DNA of 64,000 bases from Aldrovandia affinis (Eukaryota > Chordata > Actinopteri > Notacanthiformes > Halosauridae), in contig JAINUG010000114.1 in NCBI GenBank assembly GCA_029706075.1, forward strand, positions 2,418,001-2,482,000, written 5' to 3'. The notes below the pieces were generated by a model that was not told the origin of the DNA, did no database searches, and saw only the letters and a program-made list of their open reading frames with translations. A program made the translations under genes and the position numbers. Below are positions 23,775 to 35,894 of this stretch, piece by piece. The number at the start of each line of letters is the position of its first letter. The first letter of the stretch is position 1.

Positions 23775-26630
23775 CAGTAACATAGCAGGTATCAAGCCAT
23801 TATGTGTTGGAAAACACATAGGTCAAGATAATGGTCGAGACGCTCCTGTGAATTTCGTGTCTTTTTCGTCTTTTGCAAACCATTATCATTCACTAAAAAC
23901 ATTGGGGGTTTTTTTGGGGGTGAGAGCATCAGCTGTGAATAACGAGCTACATTAAGGTCCATGTTGTCACCACAAAGGTCACCGTACCGCAATTGTCTTG
24001 ATTGCAGTGACGCCAAAGCTGACTTCAGCTAGCGGCTTGTCACAGTGGTTCAGCTGCACATAAATCGAACTGCCCCTCTCAGTGGCCTTAGGGAGAGAGA
24101 CTCTGCACATTATGAACACACAATGCAAAATGTATAGCAATGGTGGTTCTCTCAGGACAGGAAACCAAAATAACTATATATGTGCTTTCTAGGAAAACAT
24201 GTTTTACAGTTGCTTTTTTATATTTTTGTTTCACTGTTTTCCAGAAGGTTATCTCTGCCCCTGTTTTGCTGTGGTCAGGGAATCGCTTTCCTGTTTTTCT
24301 TCCGACTGAGTCCTGATTGAAAATATAGTTTTTCCAGCATTTTGTAACAATTTGATTGTGAGTGAGAGAGCAGGTGAGAAGTACCTAGTAACAGGTCAAG
24401 ACTGAGATAAACTAAATGAGATTTCAAGGGCAATACCATTCCTATATCAATCCAAAGATACTACTGACATGAAAGTAATATTGTCACATTAGAGATGGAT
24501 CGTAATGATGCCGATGCTGATTGATTCAAGACGCATTACCAACACAAGACAACAAGACGAGGAGCCATGCTGTCATTTTTAATTTCTCTAATGGAATGAG
24601 ATGCATTTTACTTCCTTTGATATATTCAATTTTACAGAAGGGTGTAGCAAATGCTAAAGAGTTCTGCTGGATCATAACTGTGTTTTTTCTTTATCTGCAA
24701 ATAGCCTTAATTCATGACTCAATACTCAATAATACCCAAATAACCTAATCAGAAGTGCACAAATCTCTGCCCATGCTACATGGAAAATTCAAAACAAAGT
24801 CATAAGGGAAGCAATGCAGAACTAAAAATTATATTACTCAGATTAATTCCTTTATCATGTTATTTTTTGGTGTACATTTCATTAAATTGGGGAGATTTCC
24901 TGTGCTTAGTCAGGCTGCAGGATGTATTTCCTATCTAGACGTCTCCCAAGTTAGCTACCCCCCCAACGCACACACACACACACAAACACAGAAATGACAG
25001 AATCAGCTCCACACAGAAGGCCATTGATTTAACCCTCTCATTAAAGGTAAAGTCCATTTCCCAGGTAATTACTACTGTGATAAGATGGCTTCTGCTTTTT
25101 AGAAAGGGCCATGCACAGCCCACAGTGAATAGCTGGGAAAGGTTGTGGCCACTTAAAATTGACAAGAAATGGGGTCTCAATCCGGTGCATTTGCTGTTCA
25201 TGCATTTGAGAAGCATGTTGGCATTGTAGTTGGCCCAATAATTTGTGGAAAAGTCCCTTAGCAAATCTGCACATGACCTGAAAGGACAAAGGAATCCAAT
25301 TTGGCAGCCATTGCATTAGTGTGTGCATCAGTTTAATCACTGTTCCGACACATTCAACTGTGGGATTTGGTGCCTTATCCATTTGCTAATGGATAAATCA
25401 TTCCTTTACTAAGCATTATATTGACAATATACTGGATGCATTCAAAAGCATTTTATAAATCATTATTTAACTTTATTTTTACAATTTTTTGAGGCAGTTT
25501 TGTTATATGTGCCGTGACACAGAGGTAGTCCTTTAAATTTGTGTGAAACTGTTCTTCACAGGACCTGCCAAAGGAAAATGAAGCTCTCATAAACGGGCTA
25601 ATCGTGTCTCCTGCCAAGACACAGCAATCATGGAGCCATTTGTTGCGAGTCTTTAGGGGCCACATGTGACCTTTAGCAAAGGTAAATGCTACTTAAAACA
25701 AATGAAGCCTTTTGCTTGCAAGACATTGCCCGTTCTGAGTGGAAAGCCGTGGTCGGATGTTAAGTGCATTTAGGCTGTGTACGGTTTGAGTAATTAGTTT
25801 AATTGAACCACCCAGCTGTGTGTTATGAAGAACGCTCAACTAATTCAAATAATAATTATTTGTGGAGTACTAAAGGCTGTGAACACAACACACAGCACGG
25901 TTTCTGTCATTTTCAGGGAGTGTGAAGACTAAAAAGACTTTAATCGGTGCAGCTGGTGTATTAAAAAAGAGGCTTAAAGCAACCCAAATTGTAGGAATAC
26001 TACATGGGAAACATTTGTTTATTCTTACCATGCAAGACAACAGTATTTTTCTCTGATGTGCAGCAGTTCCAGAGTTTAACCAAAGCCAGTTAAAAGTCAA
26101 TTCAAAACCATAATACTACTGTCCAATGGATTGGACACTTAGAACCCCGGTAAAATCTTCGAATAACAATGTTGTATCCCCATTCTGTACGTGTGCTCTA
26201 GAAACAAAGGGAAAGATTCTTAATTTTTGGTAGCAAATATTCTCACAACTTCCACTGAATGTAAGGCAATGTCTAAAGATACTTACAATGTTACAATGGG
26301 TCACCATGCGCTGCATTTTATTACAAATTTAAATAGTCTCCATTAAAGGCACCATTCACAAGAGAAAAAGTAAATACTCATAGTTGAATTTTTTTCTCAT
26401 TAATCCTGATATTTGCAGAGAAATATAATGCTATCCATGTCTGTTCTCCTAAATGAATACAAAATGTAAAAAGGCCAAGTTACTCACATATACAAAGCAT
26501 ATACTCTCAGTACATCTATAAAATACAATTCTTAAATTCACTCTGGGAAAGCTGTGTTCTTTTGTGAATTTAAGCTGGAATGTTTACAATGCCATTGCCA
26601 CCACAGTGGTCACATTCTTTTTTGTCACTT
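23775..26630. other. unassigned DNA, possible non-coding conserved blocks
   Basis: No exon or repeat family is recognised. The part at 25690-25870 has several homeodomain-type words (GTAATTAGTTTAATTG, CTAATTCAAATAATAATTA). A short CA run is at 24967-24985. Confidence 0.35.
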
Positions 26631-26639
26631 CAGATAACT

Positions 26640-27190
26640 CCTCCTATCTAACTCTATCTTCACGGTTCTGTTGTGCGATGGAAAAAATGACATAGGGACT
26701 CAATCCGGGGAGGGGATAGTTACGGATTCAGATGATTACTGTGTGGTGGAAAAGCACCATAATACTCTTTGAATATTACCAATGATCGAATTGAAACAGA
26801 AAAAAAACATGGCGGTTGTGTCTGAGGCAGTCTGAGATTTAACGTGACGATTCTATGACAATTGCTCTTGACCAATTAATGGTCTGCAGTATTGCTGTTT
26901 GGCTCACTAGTACCTAAACAAAGCAGTAACTAAATTCAGCACAGGTACTAAGGTTTGGTATGGTTTGTTTGGCAATGGAAAAAGCGACAGATTGGTTACC
27001 ATGCCATACTTTTCTACAGTACCATACTGTGTGGTGGAAAAGATGGTCGCTATTTTGTTGCGGCTATTTGTTTGTAAATAGCAAATAGCAACACATTAAC
27101 GATCAATGATTCTAATTGCGCAATGAGATAAATGAAATGCCCTCATTCGCACTTTGCGGTAGGATACACCTATAAAAAGTGTCTGCAACA
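26640..27190. repeat. MITE-like segment with internal direct repeat
   Basis: TACTGTGTGGTGGAAAAG occurs twice (about 26737-26754 and 27025-27042). Related GGAAAAA(A/G)-ending words occur near 26680 and 26978. The pattern resembles a fish MITE rich in ATGGAAAAG words. Its ends are not defined, and the LINE at 27.2 kb may have split it. Confidence 0.4.
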
Positions 27191-27229
27191 ACATGACATG
27201 CTCACATGTCCAGATCACACCAAGAAATG

Positions 27230-29619
27230 GATACACAGCAACCAGGCTCAATTGGGAGATAGTGACAGGTCAGGGCAAATGTGAAGAAGAGTTTTTAGAT
27301 ATGGTCAATGACTGCTTTTTGTACAGTCTGTTACTCAGCCTACGAGAGGGAAATCAATACTGGATCTGGTTTTGTGTAACAATCCTGATAGAATTTGCAG
27401 CACAGAGGTAGGAGAACCGATAGGGGCAAGTGACCACAGTGCAGTTATTTTTGATATTTTTTAGCAAGTTAAGACAGCCTCCTCTAACTCTCGAATTTTT
27501 AATTTTAGATGAAATTACTTTAATAAAATGAGAGGGAATTTAAGTAATATAGATTGGGTAAAACTTCTAGATTGCAGAACTGTGAATGAAAATTGACTAT
27601 ATTTAAAAGGGTTATTGTAGATGTACAGTGTAAATTCATCCCCAAAGTAAGGAAAAATAGGATGAAAAAACAGTCTCCGCAGTGGATGACTAACTCTTTA
27701 CGGGAGATTTTGAGGCAAAAGAAACGACTGTACAGAGTATATAAAAAGGGTAACTCAGAGAGAAACAAGTTAGATTATTGTAATATATGGGCTAAGGCTA
27801 AAAAGGAAATAAGATCAGCTAAAAGGCGGTTTGAAATAAAAAATTCCCAAGTAATCCTAAGAAGTTTTTTCAATATTGCAGTAGAAAAAGGAAAGTTAAG
27901 GATGAGGTTAAGTGCATTAAGAATAAGGAAGGAACTTTGGTTTATAATAATAAGGACATTGCAAACACACTAAACAGTTACTTTGTGGAGAGCTTTACTA
28001 GAGAAGAGGTTATAAATATGCCTAAATGTATAGACAAGGTACAGAATGTTTTGGAGGACTTTGAAATAAGGGACGTAGAAGTACTACAAAAACTACAAAA
28101 ACTTAAGACAAATAAGGCAGCAGGCCCGGATGGCATATATCCCAGAGTACTCAAAGAACTTGGGGAAATTATATATAAACCATTGACAGATATTTTCATT
28201 CAATCCATAATCACTGGAGAAATACCAGATGACTGGAAGCAGGGTAGTATAATTCCAATATATAAGAAGGGGGACCGTATTGACCCAGGGAACTATAGGC
28301 CTGTCAGTTTAACTCGCATCGCATGTAAAATGCTGGAATGTATTATTAGGGATAAGTTGGAATCATTCTTGAAAAATAATAGTATTTTAAGGGAGAGCCA
28401 ACATGGATTTCTCAAAGGGAGGTCATGCCTAACAAACCTCCTGGACTTTTTCGAAGAGGCTACAAAGTGTGTTGACCTGAACCAGGCTTATGATATTATA
28501 TATTTGGACTTTCAGAAAGCATTTGACAAGGTACCACATGAGAGGCTCATTGCTAAAATGAATTCAGTAGGAATTGCAGGAGTAGTTTCACAGTGGGTTA
28601 AAAATTGGCTGCAAGGGTGAATACAAAGAGTAACAGTAGGTGGGGTCGAATCTGACCTCGGTGCTGTGGGCAGTGGTGTCCCGCAGGGATCGGTGCTGGG
28701 ACCTCTGCTCTTCCTTATTTACATAAATGATCTTGATATGGACATAAGTAGCAAAATAGTTAAATTTGCAGATGATACTAAACTTGGGGGTTTGGCAAAC
28801 AGTTTGGAATCGACTAAAGTAATCCAAGATGATTTAAACAAAATCCAAAAATGGGCAGATACATGGCAGATGACGTTCAATATTGCTAAATGTAAAGTTA
28901 TGCATGTGGGAAATAAAAACATTAGACAGGAGTATTTTATGGGAGGAGAAAAGTTAGTAGGTGTTCAATTTGAAAAGGACTTAGGAATTGCAGTTGATCA
29001 AAGCCTATCTGCATCAAAGCAGTGTGCTACAGCAGTGAAAAAAGCAGTGAAAAAAACAGGATGCTGGGATTGAGTATAAATCAAAGGAGGTTATATTAAT
29101 GTTATATAATGCCTTTGTCAGACCGCACTTAGAATACTGTGTGCAGTTCCGGGCACCGCACTACAAGAAAGATATAGAAGCTCTTGAAAAAGTCCAAAGA
29201 AGGGCAACTAAACTGATACCTGATATGAAAGGTAAAAGGTATGATGATAGACTTAAGGCACTCAATCTATTTAAATTTAGCAAACGGAGACTTAGGGGGG
29301 ATTTGATTGAGGTTTTTAAATTCCTAAAAGGGATTAACAAAGATTTTAAGATAAGTGGGGTCAGCAAAACAAGAGGCCACAGGTGGAAATTAGTTAAAGG
29401 CAAATTCCGCACAGATATTAGGACATTTTTCTTTACACAGAGAGTTGTCAATGCCTGGAACAGCTTGCCAGGTCAGGTAGTAGAGGCAGAAACGCTTGGA
29501 GTATTCAAGTCCAGGCTAGATGTAGTACTAGATACTCTTTAGATTAGGACATGATGAGCCTAGATGGGCCGAACGGCCCGTTCTCATCATTATGTATTCT
29601 TATGTTCTTATGTTCTTAA
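27230..29619 (+). mobile_element. CR1/L2-type LINE, 5'-truncated
   Basis: The end of an endonuclease (LLSLREGNQYWIW...) is followed by a nearly continuous reverse transcriptase. Motifs are KTNKAAGPDGIYPRVLKELG, NYRPVSLTRIACKMLE, QHGFLKGRSCLTNLLDF, IIYLDFQKAFDKVPHERL, GVPQGSVLGPLLFLIYINDL and IVKFADDTKLGG. A C-terminal part, FVRPHLEYCVQF to RRLRGDLIEVFKFLKGI, ends at 29542. There is one in-frame stop (TGA, about 28618) between the two RT parts, a frameshift before 27937 and another after 29073. The 3' end has GGGCCGAACGGCCCGTTCTC and a TTATGTTC repeat tail (about 29590-29619). It is inactive but only lightly decayed. Confidence 0.9.
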
Positions 29620-29990
29620 GTAGCGAGGGAACAACAAGATAATTTACAGATCAGGAAATAGAGGTATTGATCAACAAGGTCGACATCACCACGCCGTATT
29701 ACAGTGTAGGAAAACAACACAAAAAAAATTGGAGACAAAGACATGAAGTCATTAGGCATAACAAAATAGCCTGTAGCCTACAGTACGTATATCACTTGGA
29801 TGCTCCCGTCTTTCATGCTGATTTATTATATGCATTTTAACATCTAAGGAGATGGCCTTTTGATGTTTGGTTGGAGTAAGTGCTCCAGCAGCCTTCTTCT
29901 TACTCTTGATCTTACCTCTGGATGATCAGAGAGAAACTGTTCCTAATTAATCCACTAGATGGTAGTTTTGCTCTGTACATGTCCTGAATG

Positions 29991-30344
29991 GGCGGCACGG
30001 TGGTGCAGTGGATAGCGCTGTCGCCTCACAGCAAGAAGGTCTCGGGTTCGAATCCAGCCGGGGGCCTTTCTGTGCGGAGTTTGCATGTTCTCCCCGTGTC
30101 CGCGTGGGTTTCCTCCGGGTACTCCGGTTTCCTCCCACAGTCCAAAGACATGCACGTTAGGCTAATTGGAGAGTCTAAATTGCCCGTAGGTATGAGTGTG
30201 TGAGTGAATGGTGTGTGTGCCCTGCGATGGATTGGCGACCTGTCCAGGGTGTATTTCTGCCTCTCGCCCGGAACGCATGCTGGGATAGGCTCCAGCACCC
30301 CCCCGCGACCCTGACCAGGAATAAGCGGCTTAGATAGATAATGG
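29991..30344 (+). mobile_element. tRNA-derived SINE with target duplications
   Basis: It starts GGCGGCACGGTGGTGCAGTG and has a tRNA-type A box and a B box (GGGTTCGAATCCAG at about 30044-30057). It carries the body found in many fish SINEs (GTTTGCATGTTCTCCCCGTG; TCCGGGTACTCCGGTTTCCT) and ends GATAATGG. It is flanked by the 12-bp repeat ATGTCCTGAATG (29979-29990 and 30345-30356). Both ends and the duplications are intact, so the insertion is fairly recent. It belongs to the widespread family beginning GGGCGGCACGGTGG. Confidence 0.92.
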
Positions 30345-30572
30345 ATGTCCTGAATGCGTGAGTGAAATGGCTGGCAGAGACAAAAGTGTAATACTGTTAA
30401 CGGATCTCATCTATAATTTTTTGAGCATGAAAATTACATTTGTTAAACAAAAATTGTCTTCCCTATTCCATAAATAGAAAGTTTGTAAATAGAGGTATAT
30501 CTGTACAGAACATCTGCAAAGCAATCTTGCATGATGGGGGATTTCCTGCTGGTCTGTCCTATCTGGTCATAT

Positions 30573-31058
30573 TGTGGCGATTTTACCCCTGTTGTTGTAG
30601 CTTGTGGCTAATACTTGTAAATATCTGGGTGTAGTTAGCTAGCGGTTAGTTGTCCCGCTTGTTTTTGTGCAACTACGCAGTTATGCTTGTGTTGTTTTGT
30701 AATGTGTTTAGCCAGCTAACAGTCACTTGTGTAGCGCTAGCTTATTTCATTGTGCTGTGTTTATTGGACTCTTACGTTTTTGTACCGTTATTGTTTTTCT
30801 GCATTGTTAGCCACCTAGCCAATACCGCACTGTAAATGTCTGTTTGTTTAATTGTTGTGCGATTGGTTGCATTGTTTGTGCCCTCGGCGGCCAATCAGGC
30901 TGAACCAGGGTCTAATAAAAAGGCAGTTCGTCTGGTCGAACGGGTCAGAGTGTGCTACTGTCTTTGCTGTGATGACTTCAATAAAGAGAAGCTCCCCTGG
31001 GGCGATTCCTGAACCACAAACTCCGTCTCTGCCTCTGCTTCCTTGGCGGAACGCCACA
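30573..31058 (+). repeat. 5' LTR of the Gypsy fossil
   Basis: 486 bp, starting TGTGGCGATTTTAC and ending CGGAACGCCACA. It contains a promoter-like GTCTAATAAAAAGGCAG stretch near 30910. A primer-binding-site candidate starting TGG (TGGTGTCCGAAAGTGGGA) follows one to two bases after its end. Confidence 0.9.
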
Positions 31059-34000
31059 CTGGTGTCCGAAAGTGGGATAGAGCTGCGATAGTTGGAGGAA
31101 GTGATCCGAGAGCTGGAAGAGAGGCTGGGGGTGCAAAGATGGCGAAACACCGGGGCTACGGAGATGGTGATGAGCGCCAAGTTGCAAGGCCCAGCGGTAT
31201 GCTAAGAGAGGGCCCCCGAGCGACCAGACGGAGCCAGCGTGGTTCGGCCTACACGCCCGGCAATGGCTAGCGCTAGTGTGCCAGCTAACACGCAGCCAAA
31301 GCTAGCCAGATACAGTTTTTGGGGCAGCGCAGTGGGAGCCATACCTAGCCCAGTTGCAGCTAGCTGCCTGTCACTGCAGCTGGAGCGAGGGCGTGATGGC
31401 GACACACCTGGCACTCGCCCTGGAGGGCCCAGCGCTGCAAATACTGCTGGACTTTGATGCCACTGACCGCAGCGACCTGAAGGCCCTGACAACGGCGTTG
31501 GTGAGATGGTTTGGCCAGCGGCGATCGACCCAGGCAAGACCCGGTTCAGCTCACCAACCGCTGCAAAGCGGAAAGCTGGGGGAGAGCTGGGGGACCAGGG
31601 CAGGGCTACCCGCAGCAGCAGAGCAGGTTCCACACAGCCTTCCTCCAGGCAGGGCTACCCGTCGTTCTGGCCGCAGCAGAGCAGGAAGAGTCCTCTGCCT
31701 GGCACTGCACGCCGCGAGGCTTCCTCCAGGCCCTTACCCCGGAGCGACTGCGCCACCACGTCATCCTGGCCCGCGACTGCCCAGCACCAGCGCCAAAGCC
31801 TCGATCCCCACGGCCGTCGGGAAACGACACCGGGACAGCGCTGTGAGGAAACCGCTGTCCCAGGAACCCATCCTCCTCAATCAGGAACAGCCTCCTGTGC
31901 CTGAAACCAGTTCGGTCCCACTCGCAAAAGTGAGAATTCCATCTGCCTTTCTGAAGCAAAGCAAACTCCATCCTGCCCTTTTAAGTGGGCCGCGAGTGGG
32001 CCGACTGGGTAAGACTGGTGGGTTGTACCTGCATTGTAGGCTGGATGGACAATCCTGTTAGGCACTGGTCTACACGGGGGCCACCATCTCCCTGGTGTGG
32101 CCTGGAACGCTCCCCAACACCACCTGGGAACCAACAACCACCCAGTTGCATTCGGTGATGGGGCAGAGGCTCGGCATGCGGGGTAAGAAGTGGTGAGTGA
32201 GTGTGGAGGTCGGGAACCGAGAAGTGGTGGTGCACGAGTTCTGGCTGGCAGACACCAGCGTTGCGTGTATCATTGACATGGATCTGCTGGCCCACTAGGG
32301 TGCCACAGTGGACATCGCCAACGCCAGGCTCTCTCACCAGTTGTCACTCGCAAAGCGGCTGGGGGCGGAGGAGAAGGTTAAAGAGATGGCCGCCGCGGGT
32401 GTCATTGAGCCCTCCAGCAGCCCGTGGGTAGCCCCTGCCGTCCTAGTGCGGAAGAAGAACAGAAAGTGGCGTTTTTGCGTCGATTACCGGCGCCTCAATG
32501 CCGTAACGCGCAAAGACGCCTACCCTCTCCCCCGCATCGACGAGGTGCTTGACCACATCATGGGGTCCAGCTGGTTCTGCTCGCTGGACCTCCGGAGTGG
32601 GTACTGGCAAGTGAGGATGGCCCCGGATGCGAAAGCTAAAACAGCTTTCACCATCGGGCAAGGGTTGTGGCAATTCCGCGTGATGCCGTTCAGACTGTGC
32701 AACGCCCCTGCCACGTTCGAGCGGCTGATGGAAAGGGTGCTGTCGACTGTCCCACAAAGCTGCTGTGTAGTGTACCTGGACGACCTCCTAGTACATGCCA
32801 GCAGCTTCGAGCAGGCCCTTGCTATCCTCCACAACGTGCTCGCTGCGATTTGCCAGGCTGGGCTTCGGCTGAATCCCCGGAAGTGCCAGCTGCTCCGGAG
32901 GGAGACGGCCTTCCTGGGGCATGTTGTGAGTGAGCAAGGGGTAGCCACCTACCCAGCTAAGGTGACTGCCGTGCAGGACTGGCCGCCTTCGGCGAATGTA
33001 GGCGAGCTGCGCAGTTTCCTGGGGCTGGCGGTCTACCAGCGATTTGTGCAGGGTTTTGCCTCCATTGTCAGTCCCCTCCATCGCCTCACTGACAAGTACC
33101 AGCCATTCATCTGGATGGTGGAGTGCGCAGAAGCCTTTGCCCGGCTCTCACGGAGGCCCCCATACTGGTGTATCCAGATGTGCACTGCCCATTCATCGTG
33201 GACACTGACGCCAGTAATGTGGGAGTGGGAGCCATCCTCTCTCAGGAGGACAGTGATGGGGAGAGAGTGGGAGCCTATTACAGCGGTGCCCTGAGTCGGG
33301 CAGAGCGAAACTAGACGTGACCGCAGAGAGCTGCTGGCAGTGGTGAAAGCACTGAGGCACTTCAGACCCTACCTCCAAGGCAGCCACTTCCGCCTCAGAC
33401 CTGACCACGCTTCGCTCACCTGGCTCCTGAACTTCAAACACCCAGAGGGCCAAGTGGCACGGTGGCTAGAAGAGCTACAGGAGTGCAACTTTCAGATCGA
33501 GCACAGGGCTGGGCGGCACCACACCAACACCGACACCCTGTCCCGCCGTCCCTGTGCTGAACTAGACTGCTGGCACTGCCACCAGCAAGAAGAAAAAAGC
33601 CAGGTAGAGCCGGAGGTGGCTGCAGTTCACACCATCAGCGAGGCGGGGTGGCTGCCAGTGTCACCAGAGCAGTTGCGGGAGGGTCAGGAGGCTGACGGCA
33701 CAATACAGAAGGTGAGGGGCTGGCTGGAGGCGGGACGACCGCCACAATGGGCTGAGGTCTCGGCCGAGGGGCCCGAGCTCAAGGCCTACTATGGGCAGTG
33801 GAGGAGCCTTGAGTTGCGGGACGGGCTGGCGTATCGGCGATGGCAGGCACTCGGGCTGGGAAGTGACCTCCTCCAACTCCTTGTTCCCCAAGCGCTCTGC
33901 CCCCAAGTCCTCAGACTGGTGCATGGCTCGGTGGGGGCGGGTCACTTCGGTAACAGTAAGACCTTGCGATCACTGAGGGGGCGCTTTTACTGGCCTGGGT

Positions 34001-34989
34001 GCCGCTGGGATGTAGAGCTGCACGTCCACTGCTGCGATTCCTGTACGGCATGCAAAGGGTAACCAGGCGCTCCCACACCCCTCTGCAATGCTACGTGGTG
34101 GGGGCCCCGATGGAGTTGGTGGGGGTGGACGTCCTCGGCCCTTTCCCTGTCACTGAGGCCGGTAACCACTATGTCCTTGTGGCCATGGACTACTTTACGA
34201 AGTGGCCCGAGGTATATGCAGTGCCGGACCAAAGTACCATAACAACAGTGGAGAAGCTGGTCGAGGAGATGTTTGCCCGGTTCGGGGTCCCCGCCCAACT
34301 CCACAGTGACCAGGGGAAAAACTTCGATTCGCGAGTGCTGGCTGAGGTCTGCAGCTGGCTGGGGGTGGCTAAGACCCAGACGACACCACTCCATCCCCAG
34401 AGTGACAGTCTTGGTGAGCGGACTTGGTGTTCGGGGCCCCACCAGAGCACAGGGAACCAGCCTGTACAGAGGTCTGCTACTTCCACCAGCTGCTGGAACA
34501 GCTACGAGTGGCACACGACTTCTCTCGCCAGGCCCAGGACACCGTGGGACTGTGACAGAAGCGCGCCTACGACCAGCACTGCAAGGGGCAGGCCTTCAAG
34601 CCAGGTGACAGGGTGTGGATCCACTGCCCAATGCGCAAGAAGGGCCTGTCCCCTAAGCTGCAGTCACACTGGCGTGGGCCTGGCGAGGTCGTGGGGTGGC
34701 TGAGTGAGGTGACTTACCGTGTGCGCATGCCAAACCGGGGGCGCCTGGTGGTGCTCCACCAGGATCGACTTGCGCCCTACCACCCACTCGCTGCCGAAGA
34801 CGCAGCTGGCAGAAAGGAAGGTAGCAGCCCTGTCCCCTCAACACCACCGACATCGGAGGAGGCGACACAGTACACCACCGGTCGACCCACTCGGCAACGG
34901 CAGTTACCAAGCTACCTCAAAAATTACGAGGTAAATCGCTTGGGGACTGCAGGGTCATCGGGGACTAGTGACCCCTTGGGTGGGGGCTG

Positions 34990-35486
34990 TGTGGCAATCT
35001 TACCCCTGTTGTCATAGCTTACCCCTGTTGTCGTAGCTTGTGGCTAATACTTGTAAATATCTGGGTGTAGTTAGCTAGCGGTTAGTTGTCCCACTAGTTT
35101 TTGTGCAACTACGCAGTTATGCTTGTGTTGTTTTGTAATGTGTTTAGCCAGCTAACAGTCGCTTGTGTAGCGCTAGCTTATTTAATTTTTGTTTATTGGA
35201 CTCTTATGTTTTTGTACTATTATTGTTTTTCTGCATTATTAGCCATCTAGCCGCTACCGCATGGTAAATGTCTGTTTGTTTAATTGTTGTGTGATTGGTT
35301 GCATTGTTTGTGCCCTCGGCGGCCAATCAGGGTGAACCAGGGTCTAATAAAAAGGCAGTTCATCTGGTCGAATGGGTCAGAGTGTGCTACTGTCTTTGCT
35401 GTGATGACTTCAATAAAGAGAAGCTCCCCTGGGCGATTCCTGAACCACAAACTCTGTCTCTGCCTCTGCTTCCTCGGAACGCCACA
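34990..35486 (+). repeat. 3' LTR of the Gypsy fossil
   Basis: 497 bp, preceded by the purine-rich tract GGGTGGGGGCTG. It matches the 5' LTR with about 20 substitutions, a short tandem duplication near its start (ACCCCTGTTGTC repeated) and a few other length differences. Confidence 0.9.
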
Positions 35487-35538
35487 ATATGTAGGCATTA
35501 ATAATGTCATCAAATTAGCACATTTTGGGGGCCTTGGG

Positions 35539-35840
35539 TAGCGTATCGGTCAAAGCAATTGCCCCAGAATGCAACTGCCTACTGCAGTTTGAAACCCGGC
35601 TGCACCAGTCCGGCTCTGGCTAAGAGCCCCGCAGGGGGCAGCGATTGGCAGACAGCCCCAGAGGGAGGGGATTAGGGTGAGCTGAGAAGCACGAAAGGCT
35701 TCCCTGTATGGGAAAAGCTGGCTTGCCTCTGAGGACAAGCGGCAGGTCCATGGGGGAGGGTAAATTGAAATAAATAGAGGGTATAATTGGCTACCAAATT
35801 GGGAGAAAAATGGAAAAAAACCTGAAACAAAATGTAAAAA
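35539..35840 (+). mobile_element. SINE-like repeat, GGTATAATTGG tail family, copy C
   Basis: It has a tRNA-like head (GGGTAGCGTATCGGTCAAAG) with a B box-like GCAGTTTGAAACCCGG. A GC-rich body follows, then TAAATAGAGGGTATAATTGG and an A-rich tail. It lies just after the Gypsy fossil and has the same tail as 7485-7850 on the opposite strand. Confidence 0.75.
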
Positions 35841-35894
35841 ATAATACCAATTAGCACATATCGCCAGCATGTGACTTTTTCAGAGATGTTCTGG

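Larger units (their letters stand above)
30573..35486 (+). mobile_element. Ty3/Gypsy LTR retrotransposon fossil with both LTRs
   Basis: Two LTRs (30573-31058 and 34990-35486) of the form TGTGGC...GCCACA are flanked by ATAT on each side, a 4-bp duplication. Between them, in order on the plus strand, lie a gag-like region (about 31.1-31.9 kb), a reverse transcriptase with FCVDYRRLN and VVYLDDLLV (about 32.3-33.1 kb), RNase H (about 33.1-33.6 kb) and integrase with the zinc-binding start and catalytic core (about 33.9-34.5 kb). It is of the ordinary pol order with no chromodomain seen and no env. The LTRs differ at about 20 sites by my hand count, some 4-5 percent, so it is not recent. It carries several breaks (roughly five to ten) and is inactive. 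Confidence 0.92.

Noticed and set aside
30044-30057. tRNA-type B box, as also near 3710, 35590, 39840 and 45160
   Set aside because: These belong to SINEs. No complete cloverleaf is present, so no tRNA gene is called.
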